Notes under the pieces: model-generated
Told to the model about the DNA's origin: nothing
Databases searched by the model: none
What the model saw: the letters and a program-made list of their open reading frames with translations, nothing else
Assembly: GCF_001544975.2 (NCBI RefSeq)
Contig: NZ_FCOG02000069.1
Coordinates: forward strand, 1 to 33,265
Length of the DNA: 33,265 nt
DNA from: Caballeronia arationis
Lineage (GTDB): Bacteria > Pseudomonadota > Gammaproteobacteria > Burkholderiales > Burkholderiaceae
Direction of reading: 5' to 3'
Program-made: the position numbers and the translations under genes
Shown: positions 9,231 through 17,011 of the stretch, in pieces
Layout of the letters: every line of letters starts with the position of its first letter
Position numbering within the stretch: position 1 is the stretch's first letter

Positions 9231-11123
9231 ATGAATCGATTCAAAGCATCATGGCTATCGGCCGGCGCGTTTGCGTTCGATCTCGTCGCGGTTTCGGGCA
9301 CGTGGCTCGCGGCCTACCTGATCCGCTTCAACGGCGCCGTTCCACACGAATTCCAGTCCGGCGCGATGCACGCGCTCCTCTGGGTCCTCCCTGTCTACGG
9401 CATCCTGTTCCGGCTATTCGGCCTCTATCGCGGCATGTGGGTATTCGCGAGCCTGCCGGACCTCATGCGCATCTCGAAGTCGGTCGGGGTTGGCGCGCTG
9501 ATCGTCATGATCGGCGCGGTCATGGCCCAGCCGACGCCCGTCATTCCCCGTTCCGTGCTGATCGTCGCGCCGCTCCTGCTGTTCCTCGCAATGGGCGGTG
9601 CTCGCGCGCTCTACCGCGCGGCCAAGGAGTTCTATCTGTACGGTGGCCTTGTCGGGCAAGGGAAGCCTGTCATCGTGCTCGGCGCGGGCACGGCGGGCGC
9701 GATGCTCGCGCGTGAGTTGTCGCGTTCGAGCGAATGGCGTCTGGTCGGCATTCTCGACGACGATCCCGGCAAGCAGGGCCGCGAAGTCATGGGTCACAAG
9801 GTGCTCGGCGCATTCAGCGATCTGCCTCGCGTGGCCGAGCAACTCAAGACCGATTACGCGATCATCGCGATTCCCTCGGCTTCCGTCGATACGCAACGGC
9901 GCGTGGCCACGCTGTGCGTGCGCGCCGGCGTGAAGGCGATGGTCCTGCCGTCGCTCGAGCCGCTAGCGCAAGGGCAGGGTTTTCTCTCGCGCGTGCGCCA
10001 GATCGACCTCGAAGACCTGCTCGGCCGCGAGCCCGTCAGGATCGACATGCCGCACGTCGAAGCGCTTCTTCATGGGCGCGTCGTGATGGTGACGGGCGCC
10101 GGTGGTTCGATCGGCTCCGAACTCAGCCGCCAGATCCTGCGATTCTCGCCGGCGCAACTCATCGCCTACGATCTCAGCGAGTACGCGATGTACCGCCTCA
10201 CCGAGGAACTGCGCGAGAAGTTTCCGGAGCTTGCAGTCGTTCCGGTCGTCGGCGACGCGAAGGATTCGCTCCTGCTCGACGAGACCATGAGCCGCTTCGC
10301 GCCGCATATCGTCTTCCACGCGGCCGCCTACAAGCACGTGCCGCTGATGGAAGAGCAAAACGCGTGGCAGGCGGTGCGCAACAACGTGCTCGGCACGCTG
10401 CGCGTCGCGCGCGCGGCGATCCGTCACGACGTGCGCCACTTCGTGCTGATCTCCACCGACAAGGCCGTCAATCCCACCAACGTGATGGGCGCGAGCAAGC
10501 GGCTCGCGGAGATGGCGTGCCAGGCGCTCCAGCAGTCGGCGCCGCGCACGCAGTTCGAGACGGTTCGCTTCGGCAACGTGCTCGGCAGCGCCGGGAGCGT
10601 GATTCCGAAATTCCAGCAGCAGATCGCGAAGGGCGGCCCGGTGACGGTCACGCATCCCGAGATCACGCGCTTCTTCATGACGATTCCCGAGGCGGCGCAA
10701 CTGGTGCTGCAGGCGTCGAGCATGGGGCGGGGCGGCGAAATCTTCATTCTCGACATGGGGCAGCCGGTCAAGATCGTCGATCTGGCGCGCGACCTGATCC
10801 GGCTTTATGGCTTTTCGGAGGAACAGGTCCGCATCGTATTCACGGGCCTGAGGCCCGGCGAGAAACTGTATGAAGAACTGCTCGCCGACGATGAGACGAC
10901 CACGCGCACGCCGCATCCGAAACTGCGGATCGCCCAAGCGCGTGGTGTGCCGGGTCACTTCCTCGACGAATTGCTGCCGTGGCTGATGCAGCATCGCGTG
11001 CTGCCGGACGACGAAGTGCGGCGCGATCTGCGACGCTGGGTGCCGGAGTATCAGACGTCGGTTGCGCCCGTTCTCCAGAGCGTCCCGACGAAGCGCGACG
11101 TCCCGCTCAAGCGCGAGGCGTGA
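9231..11123 (+). CDS. wbiI: Membrane UDP-sugar 4,6-dehydratase, WbpM/PglF type
   Basis: This 630-residue protein converts UDP-GlcNAc-type sugars to the 4-keto-6-deoxy product, the first step to QuiNAc/FucNAc. About four transmembrane helices occupy residues 10-130. A first nucleotide-binding-like domain follows (VIVLGAGTAGAMLARE, about 145-160), then the catalytic Rossmann domain with TGAGGSIGSE (about 288-297). The active site has the Met-x3-Lys form of this subfamily (Met419, Lys423 in NVMGASKR) instead of Tyr-x3-Lys, with the preceding Ser-Thr-Asp-Lys motif in VLISTDKAVNP. The C-terminal GLRPGEKLYEELL is typical. The ATG at 9231 is chosen because TTGAGGT lies eight bases upstream; the open frame extends further up but overlaps wbiH. 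It completes a three-gene synthesis and loading module. Confidence 0.92.
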   Translation: MNRFKASWLSAGAFAFDLVAVSGTWLAAYLIRFNGAVPHEFQSGAMHALLWVLPVYGILFRLFGLYRGMWVFASLPDLMRISKSVGVGALIVMIGAVMAQPTPVIPRSVLIVAPLLLFLAMGGARALYRAAKEFYLYGGLVGQGKPVIVLGAGTAGAMLARELSRSSEWRLVGILDDDPGKQGREVMGHKVLGAFSDLPRVAEQLKTDYAIIAIPSASVDTQRRVATLCVRAGVKAMVLPSLEPLAQGQGFLSRVRQIDLEDLLGREPVRIDMPHVEALLHGRVVMVTGAGGSIGSELSRQILRFSPAQLIAYDLSEYAMYRLTEELREKFPELAVVPVVGDAKDSLLLDETMSRFAPHIVFHAAAYKHVPLMEEQNAWQAVRNNVLGTLRVARAAIRHDVRHFVLISTDKAVNPTNVMGASKRLAEMACQALQQSAPRTQFETVRFGNVLGSAGSVIPKFQQQIAKGGPVTVTHPEITRFFMTIPEAAQLVLQASSMGRGGEIFILDMGQPVKIVDLARDLIRLYGFSEEQVRIVFTGLRPGEKLYEELLADDETTTRTPHPKLRIAQARGVPGHFLDELLPWLMQHRVLPDDEVRRDLRRWVPEYQTSVAPVLQSVPTKRDVPLKREA

Positions 11124-11177
11124 GGCCTGCGCGAGAGGTATCGGCAAGCCGGAGCGCCGCGGCAACGGAAGCGCGCG

Positions 11178-12254
11178 ATGCCGGTTGATCCCGACAAGAA
11201 CTTGCCGGACGGTGGGTTCGATGAACTGGCGGCGCTGAGTCATCCGGGTTCGCTTTTGTCACCGACGGGCGAAATCGTCGCTTCGTACGATCTCGAAGTG
11301 ACCGGCGCGCCCGCCGCGGGCTTCCGGCCTTTGTCGACGGCACCGGGCATCCTTCACGCCAACACCGCCGCATTCACCGCTGACTACGCGGCGCATCGCA
11401 AGGTCCATGTCGTCAACGGCATGGGCGTGACGCTCGGCGATTCGATCATCGGGCTGACTGCGATCTTTGCGATCAGGAAGCGGTATCCATCGATCGACAT
11501 CGCGCTCTACCGGCCCACGCGCGCGCCGCGTTACGTGCAGCGTCTCTACGAACTTGCGGCACCGATGATCGGCACAGTACGCGATCTTCCCGTCGCGCTT
11601 GACTCGCTCGCACGCGACGATCTGAAGATCGATATCGGCAATCATCTGTTCTGGCCGGCGTTCGCCGCGCGTCCGATGATCGACTTCTTCCTGTGGGCGC
11701 TCGGCATGTCCGTCGCCGATATCCCCGCCACCGAGAAGCACAACGGCTGGCTCACTGATTTGCCGCTGCCGCCCTGGCCGGACGATCGCGCGGACTACGT
11801 GCTGTTCTGCCCGAACGCGAGCACGCCGGTGCGCAGCATCCCGGAATCGATGCGCGCGCGCCTCGTCGAACGGCTGTGGAAGCGCTTCGGTCTGCCGGTC
11901 AAGGGCTTTGGCACGGTCGATCATCCGCATTACGACGATGTCACGCCGCTCGTGCCCGATACCGCCGACTTCCTGAACTGGGTGAAGCACGCGCGCCATC
12001 TGATGACGTCCGATACGGCCGCGCTGCACATCGCGGCGGGCTTCGATGTGCCGACCACCGCGTTCTTCACGACGATCGCCCCGGACCTGCGCGCCCGTGA
12101 CTACGCGCGCTGCCACGCATTGAGCGTCGCGCTACCCGGCTTGCAGGGCATTCACGCGAGTGCGCGCGCGGCGGACCTCGCGGCGCTCGCGCACGCCTAC
12201 GATGCGTTGCTCGCCGACGAGAACCGTCTGTTTCGCGAAGACGATCGGCTCTAG
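11178..12254 (+). CDS. GT9 (heptosyltransferase-like) glycosyltransferase
   Basis: This 358-residue protein resembles ADP-heptose:LPS heptosyltransferases (GT9, GT-B fold). A variable N-terminal segment of about 70 residues is followed by VVNGMGVTLGDSIIGLTAIFAIRKRYP, which matches the family's glycine-rich acceptor-side motif (the GDxxxxxP-type region). The C-terminal half has FCPNAST (nucleotide-site start), then DFLNWVKHARHLMTSDTAALHIAAGFDVPTTAFF, matching the conserved TSDTGxxHxA block with Asp and His kept. It follows wbiI on the same strand after 54 bp, so it is probably in the same operon and adds a sugar in core or O-antigen assembly. Its donor cannot be deduced; many GT9-like proteins in such loci do not use heptose. 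Confidence 0.75.
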   Translation: MPVDPDKNLPDGGFDELAALSHPGSLLSPTGEIVASYDLEVTGAPAAGFRPLSTAPGILHANTAAFTADYAAHRKVHVVNGMGVTLGDSIIGLTAIFAIRKRYPSIDIALYRPTRAPRYVQRLYELAAPMIGTVRDLPVALDSLARDDLKIDIGNHLFWPAFAARPMIDFFLWALGMSVADIPATEKHNGWLTDLPLPPWPDDRADYVLFCPNASTPVRSIPESMRARLVERLWKRFGLPVKGFGTVDHPHYDDVTPLVPDTADFLNWVKHARHLMTSDTAALHIAAGFDVPTTAFFTTIAPDLRARDYARCHALSVALPGLQGIHASARAADLAALAHAYDALLADENRLFREDDRL

Positions 12255-12343
12255 CGCAACCCTCCAGCCGAAGCGGGGCGTCGTAGTATCCTCGTGGATT
12301 GCTCAACCAACAGGCGCGCATGCGCCGACATCGGAACCCACGC

Positions 12344-13273
12344 ATGGACCGGTTTCTCGCGATGAAAGTCTTTTCCCGCGTCGTCGAGGCGGGCAGTTTT
12401 TCCCGCGCCGCCGACGCGCTGAGCCTGCCGCCCGCCAGCGTCTCGCGCACCGTCCAGGCGCTCGAAGCGCATCTGGGCGCGCGGCTCATCAACCGCACGA
12501 CGCGCAGCATCAGCATCACCGAAGATGGCGAGACCTACTACGAGCGCTGCGTGCGCGTGCTCGGCGAAGTCGACGACATGGAGTCGGCGCTGTCGCAATC
12601 GAAGACGACGCCCAAGGGCAAGGTGCGCGTGAGCCTGCCCGCGCTGATGGCGAAGAGCACGCTCATTCCCGCGCTGCCGGGATTCCTCGCGTCTTATCCC
12701 GACATCAACGTCGAGCTGAGTCTCACCGACCGGCAGGTCGATATCGTGGAGGAAGGGCTCGACTGCGTGGTGCGCGTGGGCGCGGTCGTCGACGAGACGC
12801 TGGTCGCGAAACGCATCGGCTGCTATTCGCAGATCACCTGCGCTTCGCCGGAGTACCTCGAAAAATACGGCGAGCCGACCACACTCGATGACCTCGACAG
12901 GCATCTGGCCGTCGGCTATGTGCTCAACAACATGCGAGTGCGCAACTGGGAGTTCGTGTCGGAGGGCAAGACGCGCGTGATCGCGATGCGCAATCTCGTC
13001 GCCGTCAACGATGCGGATTCGTATTTCGCCTGCGGGCTGGCGGGTCTCGGGCTCATCCAGGGGTCGAGCTATTCGCTCGATCCGTACATCGCGAGCGGCG
13101 CATTCAGGGAAGTGTTGAAGGCGTATCCGTCGTATCCGCGCGTGGTGTCGATCCTCTATGCGGCGAACCGGCATCAGCCGCGGCGCGTGCGGATCTTCAT
13201 CGACTGGCTCGCGGCGCTCTATGCCAATCTGCCCGCGCTGCAGGCGGACAAGGCGTGCAGCGAGTCACGCTGA
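12344..13273 (+). CDS. LysR-family transcriptional regulator
   Basis: This is a 309-residue DNA-binding regulator. The winged helix-turn-helix is at residues 1-60 (MDRFLAMKVFSRVVEAGSFS, then SVSRTVQALEAHLGARLINRTTR), followed by a linker helix and a periplasmic-binding-protein-like effector domain (about 88-300) with KGKVRVSLPA at its start. The ATG at 12344 is preferred to an upstream TTG because the family's N-terminal methionine falls exactly there. It resembles the CrgA/AaeR-type subgroup common in Burkholderia. Its target is unknown: LysR proteins often regulate a divergent neighbour, but the gene upstream is on the same strand and the next gene is convergent, so no target is evident here. 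The coding sequence ends directly against that of the phosphatase. Confidence 0.9.
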   Translation: MDRFLAMKVFSRVVEAGSFSRAADALSLPPASVSRTVQALEAHLGARLINRTTRSISITEDGETYYERCVRVLGEVDDMESALSQSKTTPKGKVRVSLPALMAKSTLIPALPGFLASYPDINVELSLTDRQVDIVEEGLDCVVRVGAVVDETLVAKRIGCYSQITCASPEYLEKYGEPTTLDDLDRHLAVGYVLNNMRVRNWEFVSEGKTRVIAMRNLVAVNDADSYFACGLAGLGLIQGSSYSLDPYIASGAFREVLKAYPSYPRVVSILYAANRHQPRRVRIFIDWLAALYANLPALQADKACSESR

Positions 13274-13858
13274 TCACGACGGCCCGAGCCCCTGACAAAT
13301 CCACGGCGAGTAGTGGAGGATCATCGCCTGGAACGGTGCGCGATGCCCATAAGCGATCGACGACACCGCCAGCAGTCCAAGCCCCGCGACGAGCACGCGC
13401 GGGATGCGGCGCGGCTCGCTGAAGACGCGTTCCAGAACCAGCATCGCGATGAAGCCGCCGAGCAGCCATCCGGCGACCACTTCGGCCGGCGTATGCGCGT
13501 CCTCGACGATCCGGCACATGCCGATCACTGCGGCGAGCGCGAGCCCGCACAACGCGCCCGCGCGATGCCACGCGGGTCGCGCGCCTGCTGCGAGCAGCGC
13601 GAACGACACGGGCCAGACCGCGGCGGCGAGCATCGTGTGTCCGCTGATCACGCGGAACTGCACGGCCTCGATTTGGATGCCGCACCCCGCATACAGGATC
13701 TTGCTTGCGCCGACAAGTGCCATTCCAGCCGCGAGATACACGAGCCAGCGCAGCGCGAGGTGCTTGCCCGTCACGCGCAGCCAGATGGCGCAGGCGAGGG
13801 CGAGCGGTAACAGCAGGCCGGCATCCCCTAGGTTGGAAATCCAGGTCGTATGGAACAT
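13274..13858 (-). CDS. PAP2-family membrane phosphatase
   Basis: This 194-residue integral membrane protein with five or six hydrophobic helices belongs to the phosphatidic-acid phosphatase 2 superfamily. The central motif is SGHTMLAAAVWP (about residues 91-102), and the third motif is CRIVEDAHTPAEVVAGWLLGG, giving the Arg and the His of the active site with Glu-Asp nearby. The first motif is degenerate around SKILYAGCG. Members dephosphorylate lipid phosphates such as undecaprenyl pyrophosphate, so a role in recycling the glycan carrier is plausible next to these loci, though not shown. The start at 13858 begins MFHTTW. It lies 22 bp downstream of the AraC-type gene on the same strand and probably shares its transcript. 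Confidence 0.8.
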   Translation of the reverse strand: MFHTTWISNLGDAGLLLPLALACAIWLRVTGKHLALRWLVYLAAGMALVGASKILYAGCGIQIEAVQFRVISGHTMLAAAVWPVSFALLAAGARPAWHRAGALCGLALAAVIGMCRIVEDAHTPAEVVAGWLLGGFIAMLVLERVFSEPRRIPRVLVAGLGLLAVSSIAYGHRAPFQAMILHYSPWICQGLGPS

Positions 13859-13880
13859 GCGGTCCGTCGAAATGTTCTTC

Positions 13881-14921
13881 TTATTGGGTATCCAGCTTGC
13901 GCTTGCCCGCCATGCGGTATTCGGTCGGCGAAATCGACAGGCGCTTGCGGAAGATTTTCGCGAGCCCGTCGCCGCTGCCCGCGCCGCAGCGCCGCGCGAT
14001 CTTGTCGACCGGCAGGTCGGTCGCGGCGAGCAGCATGCAACTCGCATCGAGCCGCGCGCGCAACAGGTATTCCGACGGCGTGAGCCCGACCTGCGCCTTG
14101 AAACGGCGCAGGAAATTGCGCTCGCTCATCGCCGCGACGCGCGCCGCATCGGCGATCGAAATCTGCCGCACGTAGTTCTCGCGGATCCAGCGCGCGGCCG
14201 CGTCGATCTTCTGGCGCACGCCGCCGCTGTCGGTGTCGTCGAGCACCGTCGAGAGCTTTTGCCAAGCGCCCGGAATCGAACGCTCCGACACTTCGCGCGC
14301 CACCGCCGCTCCGTAGTCGCGCTTGATGATCGAGAGCGCCGCGGCGATCGGGCCCTTGGGGTCGTCGAGCGTAAGCGTCTGCTCGGCGATGAACAGCGAA
14401 TTCGTGATCGCGGAAGCGGCAGCCGGCTCCCCGGCGAAATCGAGCGAGCGGTTCTGCAGCGTGAGATTGGCGGCCGCGAGAATCTGCGCGCCTTCGCCGA
14501 TGGCCTTCACGAACGGGATCTTCGGCGCGACGCGCCCGAGACGCTTGCGCAACGCGCTGTCGTGCCGCGCGCGCTGCGCGCCCTGGCCGCCGGCGATGAA
14601 AAGCGCGTCGCAGTCGTTCATCCAGCGGTTGTCGAGGCTCTCGGTCCAGATGCGCATCGAGCAGCTGCTCGCGACGCTGCCGCCCTCGCTCGAAAGAAAG
14701 AGCAGCGAATAATTCGGCGTTTCGGCCGATGCGGACGCGCCCGCAGCCGGCCTGCGTATTTGGTTGGCGAGGAAAAACACTTCGGAGATTGAGCTCACCT
14801 CAACCAGCGAGAAATCTTCAAAGATCAGAATTCCGATGCGTTTTGCCGTGTCACGCGGCAGTGCATCGGGTTCGGGCGAGCGCACGACCGAAAGCCGCCC
14901 CATACCGTTCCCGTATCCCAT
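13881..14921 (-). CDS. AraC-family regulator with GATase-1/DJ-1-like domain
   Basis: This 346-residue regulator of the GlxA/FtrA type has an N-terminal class-I glutamine-amidotransferase-like (DJ-1/PfpI) domain starting at AKRIGILIFEDFSLVEVSS and including DALFIAGGQGAQ. The C-terminal double helix-turn-helix AraC domain covers about residues 235-340: ISIADAARVAAMSERNFLRR for the first HTH, DKIARRCGAGSGDGLAKIFR for the second, ending SPTEYRM. The ATG at 14921 is chosen for its GGAG ribosome-binding site about eight bases upstream. It is divergent from galU across a 250-bp spacer, and upstream of the PAP2 gene. Its DNA-binding domain is very similar to the regulator at 20645-21646, which suggests a shared or overlapping operator. 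The effector is unknown. Confidence 0.9.
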   Translation of the reverse strand: MGYGNGMGRLSVVRSPEPDALPRDTAKRIGILIFEDFSLVEVSSISEVFFLANQIRRPAAGASASAETPNYSLLFLSSEGGSVASSCSMRIWTESLDNRWMNDCDALFIAGGQGAQRARHDSALRKRLGRVAPKIPFVKAIGEGAQILAAANLTLQNRSLDFAGEPAAASAITNSLFIAEQTLTLDDPKGPIAAALSIIKRDYGAAVAREVSERSIPGAWQKLSTVLDDTDSGGVRQKIDAAARWIRENYVRQISIADAARVAAMSERNFLRRFKAQVGLTPSEYLLRARLDASCMLLAATDLPVDKIARRCGAGSGDGLAKIFRKRLSISPTEYRMAGKRKLDTQ

Positions 14922-15171
14922 CGACAGTCTCCAGCGCGAACCGCTTAGCGGGAAGTCATTGCATATGCGTCCCACTATACGCGGGCGGGGCATGGCGCCG
15001 TTACGCTAGTCGGAAAATGACGAGGTGTTGGCAGATGGTTTCGATATCGGGGTAATAAGCTGGCCTCTCTGGTAGTCAGACAAATAAATGCATGTCGTCG
15101 CGGGTCGCGAGTCGCGCACCCGAAGGCAACACGCGCAGGAAGGCCAACCACACAACTCGAAGGGTGAAGCA

Positions 15172-16140
15172 ATGCTAAAGGTGAAAAAGGCGGTATTTCC
15201 AGTCGCGGGTCTCGGCACCCGGTTCCTCCCCGCGACCAAGGCAAGCCCGAAGGAGATGCTGCCCGTCGTCGACAAGCCGCTCATCCAGTACGCCGTCGAG
15301 GAGGCCGCGGCCGCCGGCATCACGGAGATGATCTTCGTGACGGGGCGCGGCAAGCGCGCGATCGAGGATCACTTCGACAAGTCCTATGAAATCGAAGCCG
15401 AATTGCAGGCGCGCGGCAAGCAGGCGCTGCTCGATCTCGTGCGCAGCATCAAACCGAGTCACATCGACTGCTTCTACGTGCGCCAGGCCGAGCCGCTCGG
15501 CCTCGGGCACGCGGTGCTGTGCGCGGAGAAGCTGATCGGCAACGAGCCGTTCGCCGTGATGCTCGCCGACGACCTCATCGACGGCGAGCCGCCCGTGCTG
15601 TCCCAGATGGTGGACGTGTTCGATCACTATCATTCGTCGGTGATCGGGGTCGAGGAGATCGACCGGCGCGATTCGCGCTCGTATGGCGTGATCGAGGGCA
15701 GGCAGTGGGACGACGGTCTCTTCAAGCTCTCGCGCGTGGTCGAGAAGCCGGAGCCGGCGGCGGCGCCGTCGAATCTGGGCGTGGTCGGCCGCTACGTGCT
15801 GATGCCGCGCATTTTCGAACACCTGAGGAAACAGAAGCCCGGCGCGGGCGGCGAGATCCAGCTGACCGACGCGATTCAGTCGCTGCTTGCGCACGAACAG
15901 GTGCTGGCGCACCGCTACAAGGGCACGCGTTTCGACTGCGGCAGCAAGCTCGGCTACCTGAAGGCGACGGTCGAATTCGCGCTGCGCCATCCCGAAGTGG
16001 CCGCGCAGTTCGAGACGTATCTGCGCGCGCATTTCGACGCCCGCAATCAGGCCGGCAAGGCAGCAGCAATCCCCGCAGCGAACGACGTGAACGACGCAAG
16101 CGACGCCAGTTCGGACGACCTGTCCGCCGCTCTCGCGTGA
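15172..16140 (+). CDS. galU: UTP-glucose-1-phosphate uridylyltransferase
   Basis: This enzyme makes UDP-glucose from UTP and glucose-1-phosphate, feeding lipopolysaccharide, exopolysaccharide and trehalose pathways in the cytoplasm. The 322-residue length fits the family. The N-terminal nucleotidyltransferase signature AVFPVAGLGTRFLPATKASPKEMLP is complete, as are YAVEEA, QAEPLGLGHAVLCA, FAVMLADDLI, VEKP and the C-terminal LAHRYKGTRFDCGSKLGYLKA. The ATG at 15172 follows an AAGGGTGAAG ribosome-binding site; the open frame upstream has no family homology. A low-complexity Asn/Asp/Ala/Ser tail follows residue 300. It is divergent from the first AraC-type regulator and convergent with gmm. It serves the glucose branch of the exopolysaccharide, and the equivalent gene is called bceT in cepacian loci. 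Confidence 0.95.
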   Translation: MLKVKKAVFPVAGLGTRFLPATKASPKEMLPVVDKPLIQYAVEEAAAAGITEMIFVTGRGKRAIEDHFDKSYEIEAELQARGKQALLDLVRSIKPSHIDCFYVRQAEPLGLGHAVLCAEKLIGNEPFAVMLADDLIDGEPPVLSQMVDVFDHYHSSVIGVEEIDRRDSRSYGVIEGRQWDDGLFKLSRVVEKPEPAAAPSNLGVVGRYVLMPRIFEHLRKQKPGAGGEIQLTDAIQSLLAHEQVLAHRYKGTRFDCGSKLGYLKATVEFALRHPEVAAQFETYLRAHFDARNQAGKAAAIPAANDVNDASDASSDDLSAALA

Positions 16141-16148
16141 TCGCCCAC

Positions 16149-16175
16149 GGATTCGCGCGCGCCGCGCGCGAATCC
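16149..16175. terminator. Perfect 12-bp hairpin between convergent galU and gmm
   Basis: Bases 16149-16160 (GGATTCGCGCGC) pair perfectly with 16164-16175 across a GCC loop. The hairpin starts eight bases after the galU stop and lies in the 71-bp gap between two convergent genes. There is no clean T-run on either side, so it may act as a bidirectional, partly Rho-assisted terminator or as an mRNA 3'-end stabiliser. Confidence 0.6.
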
Positions 16176-16211
16176 GGATCGGCGTGAGCCCGCGCAAAAA
16201 CCCTCGCGTCG

Positions 16212-16664
16212 CTACCTGAAGTACGCCTTGGTGTTGTCGTGGACGTCTTCGCGCTGAAGCAGCTCGTCGGGCTGCAGCCACGCGTAGTTGCTGTGCTGGT
16301 CAAAGCGGCCGATCGGCACCGTCCCGGTCAGGTTCATCGCGTAGGCGATCACGATGTAGTGCGTCGTGATGCCGGGCGCGCCCGCGAAATTGTCCGCGTA
16401 GCGGTGCTCGAACACGCCGTAGAGCCGCGACGACGAGCGCTCCACGCTCGCCACGCCGAGTTCGTCGTTGACGATGCGCGTGAACGCCGTATCGATCGAT
16501 TCATCCTTCTTGATGCGCCCGCCCGGCACGAACCACGTGCCCTGCGCCGGGCGATTGCGCCGTTGTCCTACGAGTACTCGCCGGTTGCCGTCGGTTACGA
16601 TCAGGTCGATCGAGACGAGTGGCGTAAGCCGGACGACGTCCAGAAAATCCGCCTCGCTAAGCAT
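16212..16664 (-). CDS. gmm: GDP-mannose mannosyl hydrolase (Nudix)
   Basis: This 150-residue Nudix enzyme hydrolyses GDP-mannose (and related GDP-hexoses such as GDP-fucose or GDP-glucose) to GDP and the free sugar. It resembles E. coli WcaH/Gmm across its length: VVRLTPLVSIDLIV at the start, NRPAQGTWFVPGGRI, the variant Nudix box GGRIKKDESIDTAFTRIVNDELG in which the usual REUxEE is altered as in this subfamily, then YGVFEHRYADNF, THYIVIAYAM, and the end NTKAYF. The ATG at 16664 has GGAG about eight bases upstream; the frame is open further up but is non-homologous. It is probably regulatory for the GDP-mannose/GDP-fucose pool made by manC, gmd and fcl, although it lies about 5 kb away from them and on the opposite strand. 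Confidence 0.92.
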   Translation of the reverse strand: MLSEADFLDVVRLTPLVSIDLIVTDGNRRVLVGQRRNRPAQGTWFVPGGRIKKDESIDTAFTRIVNDELGVASVERSSSRLYGVFEHRYADNFAGAPGITTHYIVIAYAMNLTGTVPIGRFDQHSNYAWLQPDELLQREDVHDNTKAYFR

Positions 16665-17011
16665 CTTTGCTCCGCTGTAATTATGTGTGTGTCCGGGCGC
16701 CAGCCTCCCCGGGAATTCCGTGGCCGTGCCGCGTTTCTCTGCTGTGAACTGCTGCGTCGGATGGGACTGGAGCCGGTGGTTGCGCTCGCTTCGCATGCCC
16801 GGATTCCGGCGAAGCTCCGGATGGCCGCCTCGGCTAGCGCGCGACGGAACAACCGGCTGAATCGAGTGTAACGCTCGACAAAATGTCGCGTCGGTTTCGG
16901 ACACTGGCGAAAAACGCCGAAAGACCGTCTAGGCGAGCCAAGCGGGCGCGTCTGTTGCAAGTACGTGTTTCGGGGCGCGGGCCGGGGCAGCCCGGGCGCG
17001 CGTCCGCGCGC
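16665..17011. other. Spacer between lipoprotein gene and gmm
   Basis: These 347 bases between two minus-strand genes contain no supported gene. They should hold the gmm promoter. A GC-rich imperfect inverted repeat around 16976-17003, just downstream of the lipoprotein stop, may terminate its transcript, but it lacks a T-run and is not well defined. Confidence 0.4.

Noticed and set aside
13404..14792. Long + strand open frame across PAP2 and the first AraC-type gene
   Set aside because: It is antisense to two genes with clear motifs and has an Arg/Ala-rich low-quality translation.
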